Below, piece by piece: positions 29,701-39,559 of a DNA stretch of 64,000 bases. Source of the stretch: an uncultured Brachyspira sp. (GTDB lineage: Bacteria > Spirochaetota > Brachyspiria > Brachyspirales > Brachyspiraceae); the NCBI RefSeq assembly GCF_944388875.1, contig NZ_CALXKQ010000016.1:1-64000 (forward strand), in the 5' to 3' direction. Each line of letters opens with the position of its first letter. The stretch's first letter is position 1. The notes under the pieces were generated by a model. That model did no database searches. It saw only the letters and a program-made list of their open reading frames with translations, and had not been told where the DNA came from. The position numbers and the translations under genes are program-made.

Positions 29701-30334
29701 TAACAACTTTTTTCTCTATACTTTTAATTTTTTCTAAATCAACATTCTTTATCATATTTCTAAAATAATTTACTAAATCCATTATAGAAACTTTAGTAAA
29801 TACTATAGCAGTTATTAAAAGTGCTGATATAACTATCATAACAGCACCTGTCTTGCCAAATACTGATACCAAAGAGCCGCCAATAAACTCTCCCATAATA
29901 CCGCCCTTATTATAAAAATCCAAATTTCCTAAAAATATATTCAATAGTATGCTAAGCAGTATCATTAATATAGATGATGATAATGCAGATACCAAAACTT
30001 TATCTGTAGAGTTTTTTAATATAATATTGACTCCAGCATACATAAAAAATGCAGGTATTATATATGATGAAAAACCAAATGCCAAAAAAGAATAAGAAGA
30101 TATATAAGCTCCAAATATACCTAATAAATTTGTTATTCCATTTCCAGAGTTTAAATCCTCCATATTCATACTAAAATATGAAAGCAGAAGTATTCCAGAA
30201 AATAATAGGCATAAAAAACCTGCTATATCAAAAAATATATTTCTATTTTCATATTCATCTTCAAAAGATTTATTTTCCATCTCTCTTTCTTCAGCTCTTT
30301 TTTGTATTGTTAATTTTCTTTTAAATAATTGCAT
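26765..30334 (-). CDS. ftsK: DNA translocase FtsK/SpoIIIE
   Basis: 1189 residues. Four N-terminal membrane segments fall between residues ~30 and 185. A long acidic Asn/Glu/Lys-rich linker covers about 200-700. The RecA-like motor follows with Walker A VAGTTGSGKSV and Walker B IVLVIDELHNLM, then a C-terminal winged-helix gamma domain (about 1120-1189, TGKASASFLQRRLKIGYNRA) that reads polarity sequences. It pumps chromosome dimers and trailing DNA through the division septum. It lies directly downstream of uppP (21 bp). Confidence 0.95.
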   Translation of the reverse strand: MQLFKRKLTIQKRAEEREMENKSFEDEYENRNIFFDIAGFLCLLFSGILLLSYFSMNMEDLNSGNGITNLLGIFGAYISSYSFLAFGFSSYIIPAFFMYAGVNIILKNSTDKVLVSALSSSILMILLSILLNIFLGNLDFYNKGGIMGEFIGGSLVSVFGKTGAVMIVISALLITAIVFTKVSIMDLVNYFRNMIKNVDLEKIKSIEKKVVNGIKDLEIKSAKNEENDSEKSYTKDYLPLFYAKDVSELEFKTAPFIEKADGGYYGFDEKSYREKLYKKNNSINNFFNKTDAENKEVDNIISDLKNNHFTGINVNTMETEEEDLGLTLAEAVFGKERVHNNNYNASQYQSAMQKEDDFYRDYYNDFINKKKNEDVIKDHIEELDYNINYLRKSDFKRAAYEDSVDNYAKYNVGEKYIKARYQEEDDDSFEKLQRLVEENKREDNKLDEINEIIEENNNNEEDNNNVINEFNKKLEELNKKKEIYSSTSNEIKNSNEEYVSVYDNKPKTSDNKRKEPFEFAMGYASKREYNRADHIPDYNNHYNADGKIDEFDLDEEELYHINDDDIEDVRLKTKINHEPNNYNIDDDMYAEYLNNLTEHNKLANSVNIDEKREKDEEYIEHTKEIEKDENVNNVNKEINTKENGNVFDDISQKNTASEEAAGFINMESQKTIDTLNKPKKVILGTKNIKNMDSERIQSNFDTKYVDKHYKHPPFDLLNRSIPVNDGAMMESIKQTAMQLEHTLLDFNIEAKVTGVSRGPVITRYELEIASGIRVSKISNLTDNIALALASESVRIIAPIPGRSVIGIEIPNKVRNAVFLRDVLESSDFRQSKLDIPFVLGKGIYGNNVISDMSEAPHLLVAGTTGSGKSVCLSTIILSLLYKFRPDELKFIFVDKKRVELSIYNGIPHLMSPVVSDEKKATIVLRYIVDIMEKRYERMERFFVRNVKTYNEKVRQLLKEGETEFNGEPLELFPYIVLVIDELHNLMVVASKEVEDLISRLAGMSRAVGIHLIIATQRPSADVVTGVIKANLPTRIAFQVPNKTNSRIIIDMSGAEQLLGKGDALFCASGSQMPDRVQGAFVSDNEVKKVVDYLSGQMSPMFDESLIAALEGSDADDKNSDEEDILDEELWDDAVQLVARTGKASASFLQRRLKIGYNRAARIVEIMERQGIVGPENGSKPREVLITLDE

Positions 30335-30355
30335 AATAAAACTCCAATACTAAAA

Positions 30356-31165
30356 TCACACTTTTATAAAATATAGAAAAACTGCCATTCCTACTATCAT
30401 GCAGTAAAATCCAAAAAAGAAAAGTTTACCTTTCTTTAAAAATACAAGTAAAAACTTCAATGCTATAATACCAAAAACAAATGCCGTAACAAATCCAATC
30501 AAAGCATAGGTAATATTAAAATCAGCAATATCCTTTATAGAAAGAATAAATGCACCGAATATAGCAGGAAGCGATATTAAAAATGAAAATCTGCCTGCTA
30601 AATCTCTGTTTAATCCTAAAAATAAAGCAGCACTTATAGTCATACCAGACCTTGAAATACCTGGAAAAACAGCAGCAGCCTGTGCCAAACCTATAACAAA
30701 TGCATTATAATATGTCATTGTAAATATATTTTTTGAATCATTGCTGTAAGTATTTTTATCCAATTTTCTAGTTAAAAGAAGTATACATCCTGTTATTATA
30801 AGATTAAGCCCTATTCTTTGTAATTCTAAATTACTTAAATATTTTTCTAAAAGAGGTCCGACTACAGCAACTGGTATAGATGCTATAATTACCATAATAG
30901 ATGTTCTAAATCCTTCATCATTTTTGATGGAATTTTTTACATCTTTTAATCCTTTAAAAAAACCTGTTATAGCTTTAATAATATCTTTATAAAATATAAG
31001 GCAAGTAGCCAAAAATGTGCCAAAATGAAGAGCTACTTCAAATGATAATATGTTTTCTGCATGATAATTAATAAAATATTCAATTATTCTTAAATGACCA
31101 GAACTAGACACTGGTAAAAATTCCGTTACAGCCTGCACTAAACCTAATATTACAGCTTTAAGCAT
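30356..31165 (-). CDS. uppP: undecaprenyl-diphosphatase (BacA type)
   Basis: 269 residues, about eight membrane helices. The two signature motifs EFLPVSSSGHL and PGISRSGMT are intact. It dephosphorylates undecaprenyl diphosphate to recycle the lipid carrier for peptidoglycan and surface polysaccharides, and gives bacitracin tolerance. The start at 31165 is chosen because GGGG stands 8-9 bases upstream and the sequence then begins at the family N terminus; the frame to 31273 is only an extension. Confidence 0.93.
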   Translation of the reverse strand: MLKAVILGLVQAVTEFLPVSSSGHLRIIEYFINYHAENILSFEVALHFGTFLATCLIFYKDIIKAITGFFKGLKDVKNSIKNDEGFRTSIMVIIASIPVAVVGPLLEKYLSNLELQRIGLNLIITGCILLLTRKLDKNTYSNDSKNIFTMTYYNAFVIGLAQAAAVFPGISRSGMTISAALFLGLNRDLAGRFSFLISLPAIFGAFILSIKDIADFNITYALIGFVTAFVFGIIALKFLLVFLKKGKLFFFGFYCMIVGMAVFLYFIKV

Positions 31166-31253
31166 TAAACTACCCCATTGTTTACATAATACTGTAATAA
31201 TTCTCGGATAGTTTAAAAAAAACAATATAAAAAAATTATGTAAACTTATACAT

Positions 31254-31288
31254 AAAAAAATGACAGACCTCAATTCAAGCCTGTCATT
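31254..31288 (-). terminator. terminator after barrel paralogue 3
   Basis: AATGACAG pairs with CTGTCATT around a 14-base loop, followed on the minus strand by seven T. It separates the barrel gene from uppP-ftsK. Confidence 0.8.
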
Positions 31289-31315
31289 ATTCTTATGAAT
31301 AAAATATCAATAAAA

Positions 31316-32041
31316 TTAATTGTCAACGAAATAGAAACTTATTTGTCCTCCCAAATCAACAGCACCTAAATCATTTTTAGTAAATCTTGAATCATTAATC
31401 TTCGGTCCGAAATCATATCCAGCATAAAATCCTATTCCCAAAGCACTATCATCACTGAAGAAAAATAAATAATCCAAAGTAAGTTTTATATAAGGTATTA
31501 CAGAGCTTGCATATTTACTTTTTAAAGAACTTAAATTGTAATAATAATTAGCATTTTCAAATTGGCTATACTGAGTATTATAATTTTGTGTTGATTCTCC
31601 TCCTGCTAAAGGAATTTTTACCCCTGCACCTAATCCTATAAAGAATTTAGCAATATTGAATTTAGGTAAAATACCAATAACCAAGCTGTCAAAATAATAT
31701 GAAGTATTAACAGTCTGATATGCTCCTCCAGCACCTGCTGCTTTGCTTTCTTTATATGAATATACATCTCTGTGATAAGCTATATCCAATGCTAAAGAAA
31801 ATCCCATATAATCATCAAATCCATTATATATTCCAGGAGTTATTCCTACTCCCCATTCAAAACCTGCACCTGTTGTCAGCTTTCCCTCATTATTATTAAC
31901 ACCTAATCTATAGTCCTGATAGCTTTGCGAAATAGATGCACCAAGAGGTATATACAAACCTATTCCTGCATTAAAATCTGCAAAGAGGTTTGATATATGA
32001 GTTAAAAAAATTATACTAATTATAATAGATACCTTTTTCAT
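31316..32041 (-). CDS. outer-membrane beta-barrel protein (paralogue 3)
   Basis: 241 residues with a signal peptide ending near LFADF, then Gly/aromatic-rich strands and a C-terminal LGAVDLGGQISFYFVDN. It shares the layout of the barrel pair at 19630-21026 (FNAGIGLYIPLG, KIPLAGG, SSVIPYIKLTLDY, GYDFGP). The upstream promoter is full consensus, predicting strong expression. GGGAG before ATG 32041 sets the start. Confidence 0.65.
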   Translation of the reverse strand: MKKVSIIISIIFLTHISNLFADFNAGIGLYIPLGASISQSYQDYRLGVNNNEGKLTTGAGFEWGVGITPGIYNGFDDYMGFSLALDIAYHRDVYSYKESKAAGAGGAYQTVNTSYYFDSLVIGILPKFNIAKFFIGLGAGVKIPLAGGESTQNYNTQYSQFENANYYYNLSSLKSKYASSVIPYIKLTLDYLFFFSDDSALGIGFYAGYDFGPKINDSRFTKNDLGAVDLGGQISFYFVDN

Positions 32042-32071
32042 AATATCTCCCATGTTTTATATTATAATTAT

Positions 32072-32100
32072 ATTATAATATATTGTAAACAAAATGTCAA
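32072..32100 (-). promoter_or_regulatory. consensus promoter of barrel paralogue 3
   Basis: Minus strand TTGACA (32100-32095), 17-base spacer, TATAAT (32077-32072): a perfect match to the primary sigma consensus. Confidence 0.65.
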
Positions 32101-32143
32101 GAAAAAGTAAATATTTTTTACTAAAAAATACGAAATGTAAAAA

Positions 32144-35100
32144 TTATTTTTCTCTAGGTATACCAGGGAGTATATAATCAAATAAGGCATAATTAGCCAT
32201 ATAAAGTGTATTTCTATCGCTGGAATTTATAGTATTAATAGAAACTCTGTTAGTTTTTATAAATCTGTACGCATCTATTATACCATAATCAAAATTATTA
32301 TACAGATATTTCATAACAGTATAATAATCTCCTGAACTATTGGTTGTATAAGTAAACATAAGTTTTGTATTATTTCTAGCTTTCAAATATCCGAAAATAT
32401 CAGCATTTCTTGCAGGAGATAAAAATAAATCTCTGTCGTCAAAAGGCTTATTCCTATTGGTATCTATTCCTATATAATGAGTTAATGCAGTATTTCCTTT
32501 AGGCTCTCTAAAAGCCTCAACAGCCAAAGTTTCCAATGAAGTATAGAAATTAGTTTCAGTATTTAATTTAATACTAGGCTTTCCAATATCTAAAATAGAG
32601 CTAGGAGAATATTCAAATTCTCTTATTTTTACAACATCATTATTTTTAAAAGCATCCAAATAAGCGAAAGGAACTGTAAATAAATTAGCATAAGAGCCTG
32701 TTATATAAATTCTCTGAACTCTCTGAGCATCTTTAATAATATCTGATGAAAGCATTCCTCCCTCGATAGATTTTAATGCATTTCTTCTATCCCTTGCCTT
32801 TGAAACATTTGTAAAGCTTTCTAAATAACCTCCTAATTTCTTCATATCAATTAAATTAGCTTTCTTAACTTCAGCATCTCCAACTACATAACTATATGCT
32901 GTATATTTATTGTTTTCATAAGCATAGAATATAAACATCGTATTTGTATTCTCATTAGAAAATATTGTATATGCATTTTCTATATTCTTATCAAAATCAC
33001 TCTCTGGTACTCTTATTTTATTTAAAAGACCATATATATATGCAGAATTAGTTTTATATAAAGAATAGAATCTGTCTGCAAAAGATGATACTGTTTCTGT
33101 TTCAAATATATACTGATTGCCGTATATATAGTTCATAGTTATAAATATATCGCTTTCATTTGTTACAGAAGTATTAAGTATTGTATTTGCAACGGTTAAT
33201 ATTTCATTTGTATTTTGCATTCTATTAAGGAAATTAGTTACAGTATCAATAGGAGTTTTAGCATATATCAGATCATAAAGAACAGCTACCTCCAAAATTT
33301 TGTCTTTATTATCTCCATCAACTTTGCCAGCTATATAATTTAAATATCTTACAGACTCTTTAGGATCATCCTTGGCCTTTAAAAATCTTGATAAAGTTCT
33401 AGGAGTAAAATATTCATCAATTAAGTCATAATTATTGTTTGTATATAAATATATAAAATGCAATGCTCTGTTTGCCCCCTTAACAGCTCCCTCTTCTCCC
33501 ATTCTTCTATAAACAGGAAGCATTGATTTAATAAATCTATAAGCATTTGAATCACTTATATTACTGTATGAAGCAGCAAAGAACTTGTATCCATCCTCAG
33601 AAAATAAATACGCTGTATTAGTATCTTTAGCATTGTATCTGTCTTCAACAATTCTTGCATAATTATACATTTTTTCATCATCGCTTTGAGAATATGCTAT
33701 AACATTAGACATCATAGAAAAACTAGGATTAGAATTATTATCATAAGATTCATAAAGTCTTGTTTTAAAACCGTATGCAGCATTTGATAATGATGTCATA
33801 CTGTAATCAGGCTTTCCATATACAGTAAATAAATTATGGTCATATCCTTTCATACTGTTTTCTAATGAATTAGTCAGCAATTTTCTAAAATAATTAGTAT
33901 AGAACATCATTCTTGAATCTCTGCCGCTATTTCCTACAATCAATGCTATATTATTAATATTTCTCAAAACTCTTCTATTATTATCGAATGTTTCTTTATC
34001 GCTATAGACTATATATAGATTTTTACTCATAACATTTGATATATCAGAAGCACTTGCACCTGTTATATCCACAACTAAAGGCACATAGGAATTAGTTGGT
34101 ATATCTTTTATTTCAATAAATCTGAAATTTCCTCTCCTTCTTCTATTCGTTTCAGAAGATGAAGTATTACTATTAGTTGAAACATTATATGATACATTAG
34201 TATATAAATTATCTTTTGAAGAATAGCTGTATGCATTAGTGTTGCTTGACATACTCATACTGCTGTTTATTTCTCTCTCAGTACTTCTTGCTGTTCTAAG
34301 GAATGAGATTAATTTAGTATCTATATATGCAGTTTTAGGAGGAAGCATATATTCTGTAGAATCATAAAGCTCTCTTACAAAGACATTTCTATTGCTTATA
34401 GCTATAGGTCTGAATCCTATATGAGAAACATAATTTTTGGTTTTAGGCATGGCATTGCTTTGTATATAAAATGAAGTTTTTCCATTTTCTCTTACAAATC
34501 TATATCCTAAATATGTATCCCATATTAAAGTTTCATCATTACGCATAGATTTATCAATGTCTTCAGGCTTAACATCACATACAACTATTGATTCTATAGG
34601 AGTATTTGAAAATTTTTCTACAGCCTCTTTTTCATAATTAGAAATTTCTTTAAGCATTGCAGATTCTGTCTTACTGTCATAAGGAGTTGCTACAGCATTT
34701 AAATATCTTTGATATGCATAAAGAGCTTTTTCATAAAGATCATAATACTCTCTTAAATAATAATTATTTTCACCCAATGTATAAAGTCTTCTGTCCAAAA
34801 ACTTTCTTCTCATATCAATAGCATCAAACATAGCAAGTATATTCAAACTGGCATCAGGATATTTATCCTGAAGAAACTCTATAACTTTATATTTTGCCTG
34901 TCTTAATATAAAATTATTTCCTTCAACAAATGTTATCATAAATACGCTTTCTCTTAATCTCTGAAGTATTCTAAATACATACTGCACAGGATAATCTAAG
35001 CTGTCTGGATATCTATCTCTATATTTAGTACTAAAATCAATCAAAGTTGTAAGTATGGCTATTTCTTCAACTGCAAAAGCTGAAACTTGTGCCTTTGAAA

Positions 35101-38100
35101 ATGCCGACATATATTCTCTTGCCGCCTCTTCAATATATCCTGCAAGTTCATAAGCCTTAGCTAAATTGTATCTAACTATTATTTCAGTTTTTAAATCAAC
35201 TGGGAAATTAGAATTTGAAGAGAGAATATATTTATACCTGTCAATAGCATCCTTAAGCATTGTAAGTCTTTGCATATTTATATCATAATCGGTCATATCT
35301 GTAGGATCATCATTCTTTCTTCTATTGTATTCTATACTGTTGTCAGCTGTAAGTTTGAATGCCATTATATATTGGAACGCTGCTATATGAGAATATAAAA
35401 GCAGTCTGTCTTTTATACTAACGGCATTATTAGTTGACAATATTTGAAGTGTTTTTGTTGTATTAAATAATTCTATAAAAAATTCTTTTTTAATAGATGT
35501 TAAATCATTTTCTGATAAATACCTTAAATATAAAGATGATAAGCTAAGATAATTTTTGGCATCATTTTCAGCATTTTGATACTGAAGGCTTGGGTTATTA
35601 GCAAGTGTTTTTGCATCCAAAGTTTTTTTATACTCTTCTATTGAAGCTTTAAAAGACATAATAGAATTTGACTGATCTCCCTGCTGATAATATAAATATC
35701 CTTCATTATTGTAATATGTAGCAAGCATCAAAGGCTGAATAGATTTTTTAGGCTTATCCTGAATAATATAATTTCTATAAGAAGATAAAGCCTCTCTTGC
35801 CTCAGAATATCTGCCCATTTTTTCGTATAATTCCTGATATATAGAATAAAGCATCTGCTGTTTATCAACGTTCAAAGGCTCTCCCGGTATATATCCTCCA
35901 AAAGAAGCAAGTCCAAAATTTACTATATTTATATTAGCACCGTAAAAAGTTATGCTTAAATAGTTAGGCGTATACAAAGAAGAATCCAAACTGTCAATCT
36001 TAGCTTTTACATTATCACAGTACATTAAAGCATTCTTATAATCTTCTAATTTTAAATAACATGCTGCAAGCAGAAGCTGATTAAGTTCATTTTTATCAAT
36101 ATCATTCTCTGTAAGTTTATCTCTTTCCAATAATGATTCTATAGCCTTTTCATAATCTTCCTGCTCTATCGCAGCTATAGAAGTATATCCTACTATTTTG
36201 TAAATGGATTCCTTATCTCCCAATTTTTCAAATAATTTTCTAGCAAGCTCATATTCTCTATAAGCCCCATTTACATCATTGTTCATCCAAAGAGAATAGC
36301 CGTAAAAGAAATGATACCATGCCATACTCTTATCACTGCCTGCTTGTCTAAGCAAACTCTCAGCCTCTTTATATTCATCCACAGCATCAGAATATCTGCC
36401 GTTTATCAAATATGAATTAGCAAGCATTATAGAAATTACATTAGGCTTAGTCTTAACCTTACTCTTAGCCATTATTAAAGCATCTATTATTTCAGAATCC
36501 AAATTGGAAGTTTGAAATGCAAGCATATTATATCCCATATACTTGTCATTAGTAATATTATTATCCCTATATGCAGGCACAAGCTCTATTACGCTTTTAT
36601 ATGTTTTTTGATCCTGCAACACCTGCATCTTCAATGCTTGGGCAAATGTAAGCATCTCAGCTTTTTTTACATAATAATCTTCATTATCAGGATATAAAAA
36701 TATTGCAAAATCAATATATGAATTAGCTTTATCAAGTATTGTATTAAAAGATTTATTCAAATACAAATAAAAACCGTCTTCTCTCTTCTTTTCGCTTAAA
36801 ACATATCTGTCAGGACTATACTGCTTATCTATAGCCATACCATAATATCTATTAGCTAAATAATAATAAGCATTAGCGAGTTCAGCATGTGCTTCATGAT
36901 CTGAATACTTTGTAGATAAAATATTTTTTTCTCTCTCAGCAATAGTCATTTCAAGAGATTCTATAGTGCTGTATGCTCTAAGTCCGCTTTCTATCAACCT
37001 TGATGATGAGGAAGTATCATTAGGATTATATTTTAATACCTCCTGATAATTATCATAAGCAGCTGCATATCTGCCTTCATTATAGGAACTATCAGCCAAA
37101 GATTTATAATAATCAGCTAAAATTCTTTTGCTTTCTTCCGCCTCAGATGTAGAATCAAAATCATTGCCTCCTGAACTCAAAGCGTTTTTAAATAAAGCAT
37201 AAGAACCATCATCTTTTTGTTCCAAAAGAACTTTAGCATTTGCATAATAGCCTAATGCAAGCATTATATCATTTTTTGACTCAATATAAGGCTTAAATAG
37301 ATTTGTTGCATCCTCATAATTTCTTGAAAGTATCAAACTATCTAAATATGAAAGTCTTGCAGCAACAGATAATGGAGAATAAGGATGAGCATTATCTAAT
37401 ATAGAAATAGAAGAGATTTTAGTATCTTTTACAAAATCTTTTGCTATATCCAATCTTTCTGAAAATATCAAATCCTTTCTTTTATAAGGCGTATTATAAA
37501 GGTCTTCATAATCAGGATATTGATAGCCGTTATTTTCAACTGAATGCGAATATAATTTTGATATAAGTATATATAAATCTTTCTCTGTATTTAAATTTAT
37601 AATATTGCTTAATATAATTAATGTACTCTCATTTCTGCTGTCTGCCTTATATTTTTCATTTGCAGATATATATCCAGCCCAAGATACAAAATTAATTATT
37701 TCATCTCTCTTGCTGTTAGTTAAAAAATATTCATTAGTAAAATACTTTGTATCAACCCAATTATTATTAGTATCAAAGTTCTGATTTATTTTTGAAGCTA
37801 AAAAACCAGAAAAAGTTTCTTTATATTTATTAGTTAATATTCCAATAGATTTATTATACTCAGCAGTATTTTTATTAGTATATGATGATATCATTACATT
37901 AAAATAGGCCTTAGCAACACTGCTTTCATCATCATCAAATGGAAAATATTCAGCAAATCTATCTATAGAATCAATTTTTCTATCATAAGGAAGCTCAGTA
38001 AATGTATTATACATTGTTTCCGCATTAGCATCTTTTATAAAATATTCTTTTGTAGAACCAATTGTAACTATGCTTGTAGAACCCTCATTAACAACATAAG

Positions 38101-39058
38101 CCCCTACCAAACCTGAGGGATAAGCAACATTAAAGGTACTTAATTTTGTGTCTTCTGATAATACATAATACTGATGAGTTGATAGTGAATATGACATTAA
38201 GCGTCTTTTATCATAGTATGTCAAATTACCATCTCGGTCTGTATCTTTTTCTATTTCAAAAAATATAATTGTATCATCATTATAGAATGTAGGATTAAAT
38301 TTGAATGTTTTAGTGTCAGTTAAAATAGTTAAATTTGTTGCAGAATTAGTATCAGCATTTAAATCTAAAACAACAAGCTGTGAATATCTCTCCCCTACTT
38401 TAGAAGTTATAAAAGCTATTTTACTGTCATCAAAAGAGAATGCTGGAGAACTTGCTTCTATATCTGACATTTTTTTCAATTCTTTACCGTTAACCCTCAT
38501 AGTAAACAATTTTTTTACTCCGCCATCTCTGTCTGAAATAAAAGCTATACTATTTCCTTTATGAGAAACTACAGGGTCTACATCATATCCTTTATAATCA
38601 GTAAGCCTTACAATATTTTGCTCTAAATTCTCCAAATTATTTTTTGAAGTTCTTATTCCAAATATATTTACAAGTTTATAAAGATAAATATCTCCAAATG
38701 CATCATCTCTGGTAGATGTAAAGACTATATATTTTGATTTATCATCGACGGAAACAGATGTATCTATACCTGGACTTCTAGTTAATCTATAGTTTTCAAG
38801 AGTATATGAGTCAACTGCAAAAATATCGGTATTTCCTGCATTTTCTCTTGCATAATATATCCAAGTACCTTCTCTGTCAATTACAGCATCTAATACAGGA
38901 TTAGCCTCTCCTGAAGTGAGAGAGTATCTTTTGTATTCCCTTAGGAAGGGTCTGCTGTCAAATACAGAATCCGAATTCTTTTGACTGGATGCACAAGCAA
39001 ACAATACAAAAGAAATCAAAACTAAAATTTTAAACTCTAAAAAATTTATTATCTTCAT
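32144..39058 (-). CDS. giant lipoprotein: TolB-like propeller, TPR array, CHAT-like C terminus
   Basis: 2304 residues with a lipobox at FVLFAC. Residues ~40-330 hold repeats of the TolB/WD40-like propeller type (DREGTWIYYARENAGNTDIFAVD, then FTSTRDDAFGDIYLY and SDRDGGVKKLFTM). Residues ~550-1500 are mainly helical tetratricopeptide-like pairs (YNEGRYAAAYDNYQEVLKYNPN). The last ~190 residues (RIYITGSYANLFTVPFAYLD, LTHYIGID, ADIFGYLKARNN) follow the layout of CHAT caspase-like domains, but the usual SAC cysteine position reads FTYTT, so a protease is doubtful. It probably acts as a periplasmic scaffold. It is monocistronic. Confidence 0.7.
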   Translation of the reverse strand: MKIINFLEFKILVLISFVLFACASSQKNSDSVFDSRPFLREYKRYSLTSGEANPVLDAVIDREGTWIYYARENAGNTDIFAVDSYTLENYRLTRSPGIDTSVSVDDKSKYIVFTSTRDDAFGDIYLYKLVNIFGIRTSKNNLENLEQNIVRLTDYKGYDVDPVVSHKGNSIAFISDRDGGVKKLFTMRVNGKELKKMSDIEASSPAFSFDDSKIAFITSKVGERYSQLVVLDLNADTNSATNLTILTDTKTFKFNPTFYNDDTIIFFEIEKDTDRDGNLTYYDKRRLMSYSLSTHQYYVLSEDTKLSTFNVAYPSGLVGAYVVNEGSTSIVTIGSTKEYFIKDANAETMYNTFTELPYDRKIDSIDRFAEYFPFDDDESSVAKAYFNVMISSYTNKNTAEYNKSIGILTNKYKETFSGFLASKINQNFDTNNNWVDTKYFTNEYFLTNSKRDEIINFVSWAGYISANEKYKADSRNESTLIILSNIINLNTEKDLYILISKLYSHSVENNGYQYPDYEDLYNTPYKRKDLIFSERLDIAKDFVKDTKISSISILDNAHPYSPLSVAARLSYLDSLILSRNYEDATNLFKPYIESKNDIMLALGYYANAKVLLEQKDDGSYALFKNALSSGGNDFDSTSEAEESKRILADYYKSLADSSYNEGRYAAAYDNYQEVLKYNPNDTSSSSRLIESGLRAYSTIESLEMTIAEREKNILSTKYSDHEAHAELANAYYYLANRYYGMAIDKQYSPDRYVLSEKKREDGFYLYLNKSFNTILDKANSYIDFAIFLYPDNEDYYVKKAEMLTFAQALKMQVLQDQKTYKSVIELVPAYRDNNITNDKYMGYNMLAFQTSNLDSEIIDALIMAKSKVKTKPNVISIMLANSYLINGRYSDAVDEYKEAESLLRQAGSDKSMAWYHFFYGYSLWMNNDVNGAYREYELARKLFEKLGDKESIYKIVGYTSIAAIEQEDYEKAIESLLERDKLTENDIDKNELNQLLLAACYLKLEDYKNALMYCDNVKAKIDSLDSSLYTPNYLSITFYGANINIVNFGLASFGGYIPGEPLNVDKQQMLYSIYQELYEKMGRYSEAREALSSYRNYIIQDKPKKSIQPLMLATYYNNEGYLYYQQGDQSNSIMSFKASIEEYKKTLDAKTLANNPSLQYQNAENDAKNYLSLSSLYLRYLSENDLTSIKKEFFIELFNTTKTLQILSTNNAVSIKDRLLLYSHIAAFQYIMAFKLTADNSIEYNRRKNDDPTDMTDYDINMQRLTMLKDAIDRYKYILSSNSNFPVDLKTEIIVRYNLAKAYELAGYIEEAAREYMSAFSKAQVSAFAVEEIAILTTLIDFSTKYRDRYPDSLDYPVQYVFRILQRLRESVFMITFVEGNNFILRQAKYKVIEFLQDKYPDASLNILAMFDAIDMRRKFLDRRLYTLGENNYYLREYYDLYEKALYAYQRYLNAVATPYDSKTESAMLKEISNYEKEAVEKFSNTPIESIVVCDVKPEDIDKSMRNDETLIWDTYLGYRFVRENGKTSFYIQSNAMPKTKNYVSHIGFRPIAISNRNVFVRELYDSTEYMLPPKTAYIDTKLISFLRTARSTEREINSSMSMSSNTNAYSYSSKDNLYTNVSYNVSTNSNTSSSETNRRRRGNFRFIEIKDIPTNSYVPLVVDITGASASDISNVMSKNLYIVYSDKETFDNNRRVLRNINNIALIVGNSGRDSRMMFYTNYFRKLLTNSLENSMKGYDHNLFTVYGKPDYSMTSLSNAAYGFKTRLYESYDNNSNPSFSMMSNVIAYSQSDDEKMYNYARIVEDRYNAKDTNTAYLFSEDGYKFFAASYSNISDSNAYRFIKSMLPVYRRMGEEGAVKGANRALHFIYLYTNNNYDLIDEYFTPRTLSRFLKAKDDPKESVRYLNYIAGKVDGDNKDKILEVAVLYDLIYAKTPIDTVTNFLNRMQNTNEILTVANTILNTSVTNESDIFITMNYIYGNQYIFETETVSSFADRFYSLYKTNSAYIYGLLNKIRVPESDFDKNIENAYTIFSNENTNTMFIFYAYENNKYTAYSYVVGDAEVKKANLIDMKKLGGYLESFTNVSKARDRRNALKSIEGGMLSSDIIKDAQRVQRIYITGSYANLFTVPFAYLDAFKNNDVVKIREFEYSPSSILDIGKPSIKLNTETNFYTSLETLAVEAFREPKGNTALTHYIGIDTNRNKPFDDRDLFLSPARNADIFGYLKARNNTKLMFTYTTNSSGDYYTVMKYLYNNFDYGIIDAYRFIKTNRVSINTINSSDRNTLYMANYALFDYILPGIPREK

Positions 39059-39138
39059 AAAATAATATTCTAATATTAGTATTTTTTCATATATGTAATA
39101 TTATACAAAAAATACTAATAAAAGCAATATTAACAATA

Positions 39139-39471
39139 TTAAAATGCAGCTAATGCATCATCTACAGATTCATAAACTTCAAACAAATCTTCTAATTCAA
39201 CAGTCTTTAATATTTTTTTAATAATATCTGGAACACAAGCTAGTACTAATTTTCCTTCTTTTGATTTTATTTTTCTCATTATAGAAATAAATACTCTGAT
39301 TCCACTGGAGCTTAAATATTCAACACCTGATAATTCTAATATTAATTTTGTAGAACCTGATTCAACCAATTGCTCCAATTCTGTTTCTATAGATATAGAT
39401 AAATTAACATCCAATTTACCCTCTAATTTTATAACTTTAGCATTTCCTTTATCTTCTATATTTAGACTCAT
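39139..39471 (-). CDS. STAS-domain anti-sigma-factor antagonist
   Basis: 110 residues, a single STAS domain of SpoIIAA/RsbV type. The phosphorylatable serine lies in EYLSSSGIRVFIS, after LEGKLDVNLS. Such proteins bind and release anti-sigma kinases in partner-switching circuits and are inactivated by serine phosphorylation. No kinase or phosphatase is adjacent. A promoter TTGACT-17-TATAAT (39536-39508) and AAGGAG precede it, so it is probably monocistronic. Confidence 0.88.
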   Translation of the reverse strand: MSLNIEDKGNAKVIKLEGKLDVNLSISIETELEQLVESGSTKLILELSGVEYLSSSGIRVFISIMRKIKSKEGKLVLACVPDIIKKILKTVELEDLFEVYESVDDALAAF

Positions 39472-39507
39472 CTTTCAACTCCTTCTTCATAATTATAATA
39501 TTTTAAA

Positions 39508-39536
39508 ATTATAGCAAATAAAAATATTAAAGTCAA
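39508..39536 (-). promoter_or_regulatory. promoter of the STAS gene
   Basis: Minus strand TTGACT (39536-39531), 17-base spacer, TATAAT (39513-39508). Confidence 0.55.
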
Positions 39537-39559
39537 TATAAAACACCTATCTATTTTTA

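Noticed and set aside
31166-31273. N-terminal extension of uppP
   Set aside because: It spans the terminator of the upstream barrel gene, and the family N terminus starts at 31165 with a good ribosome site.
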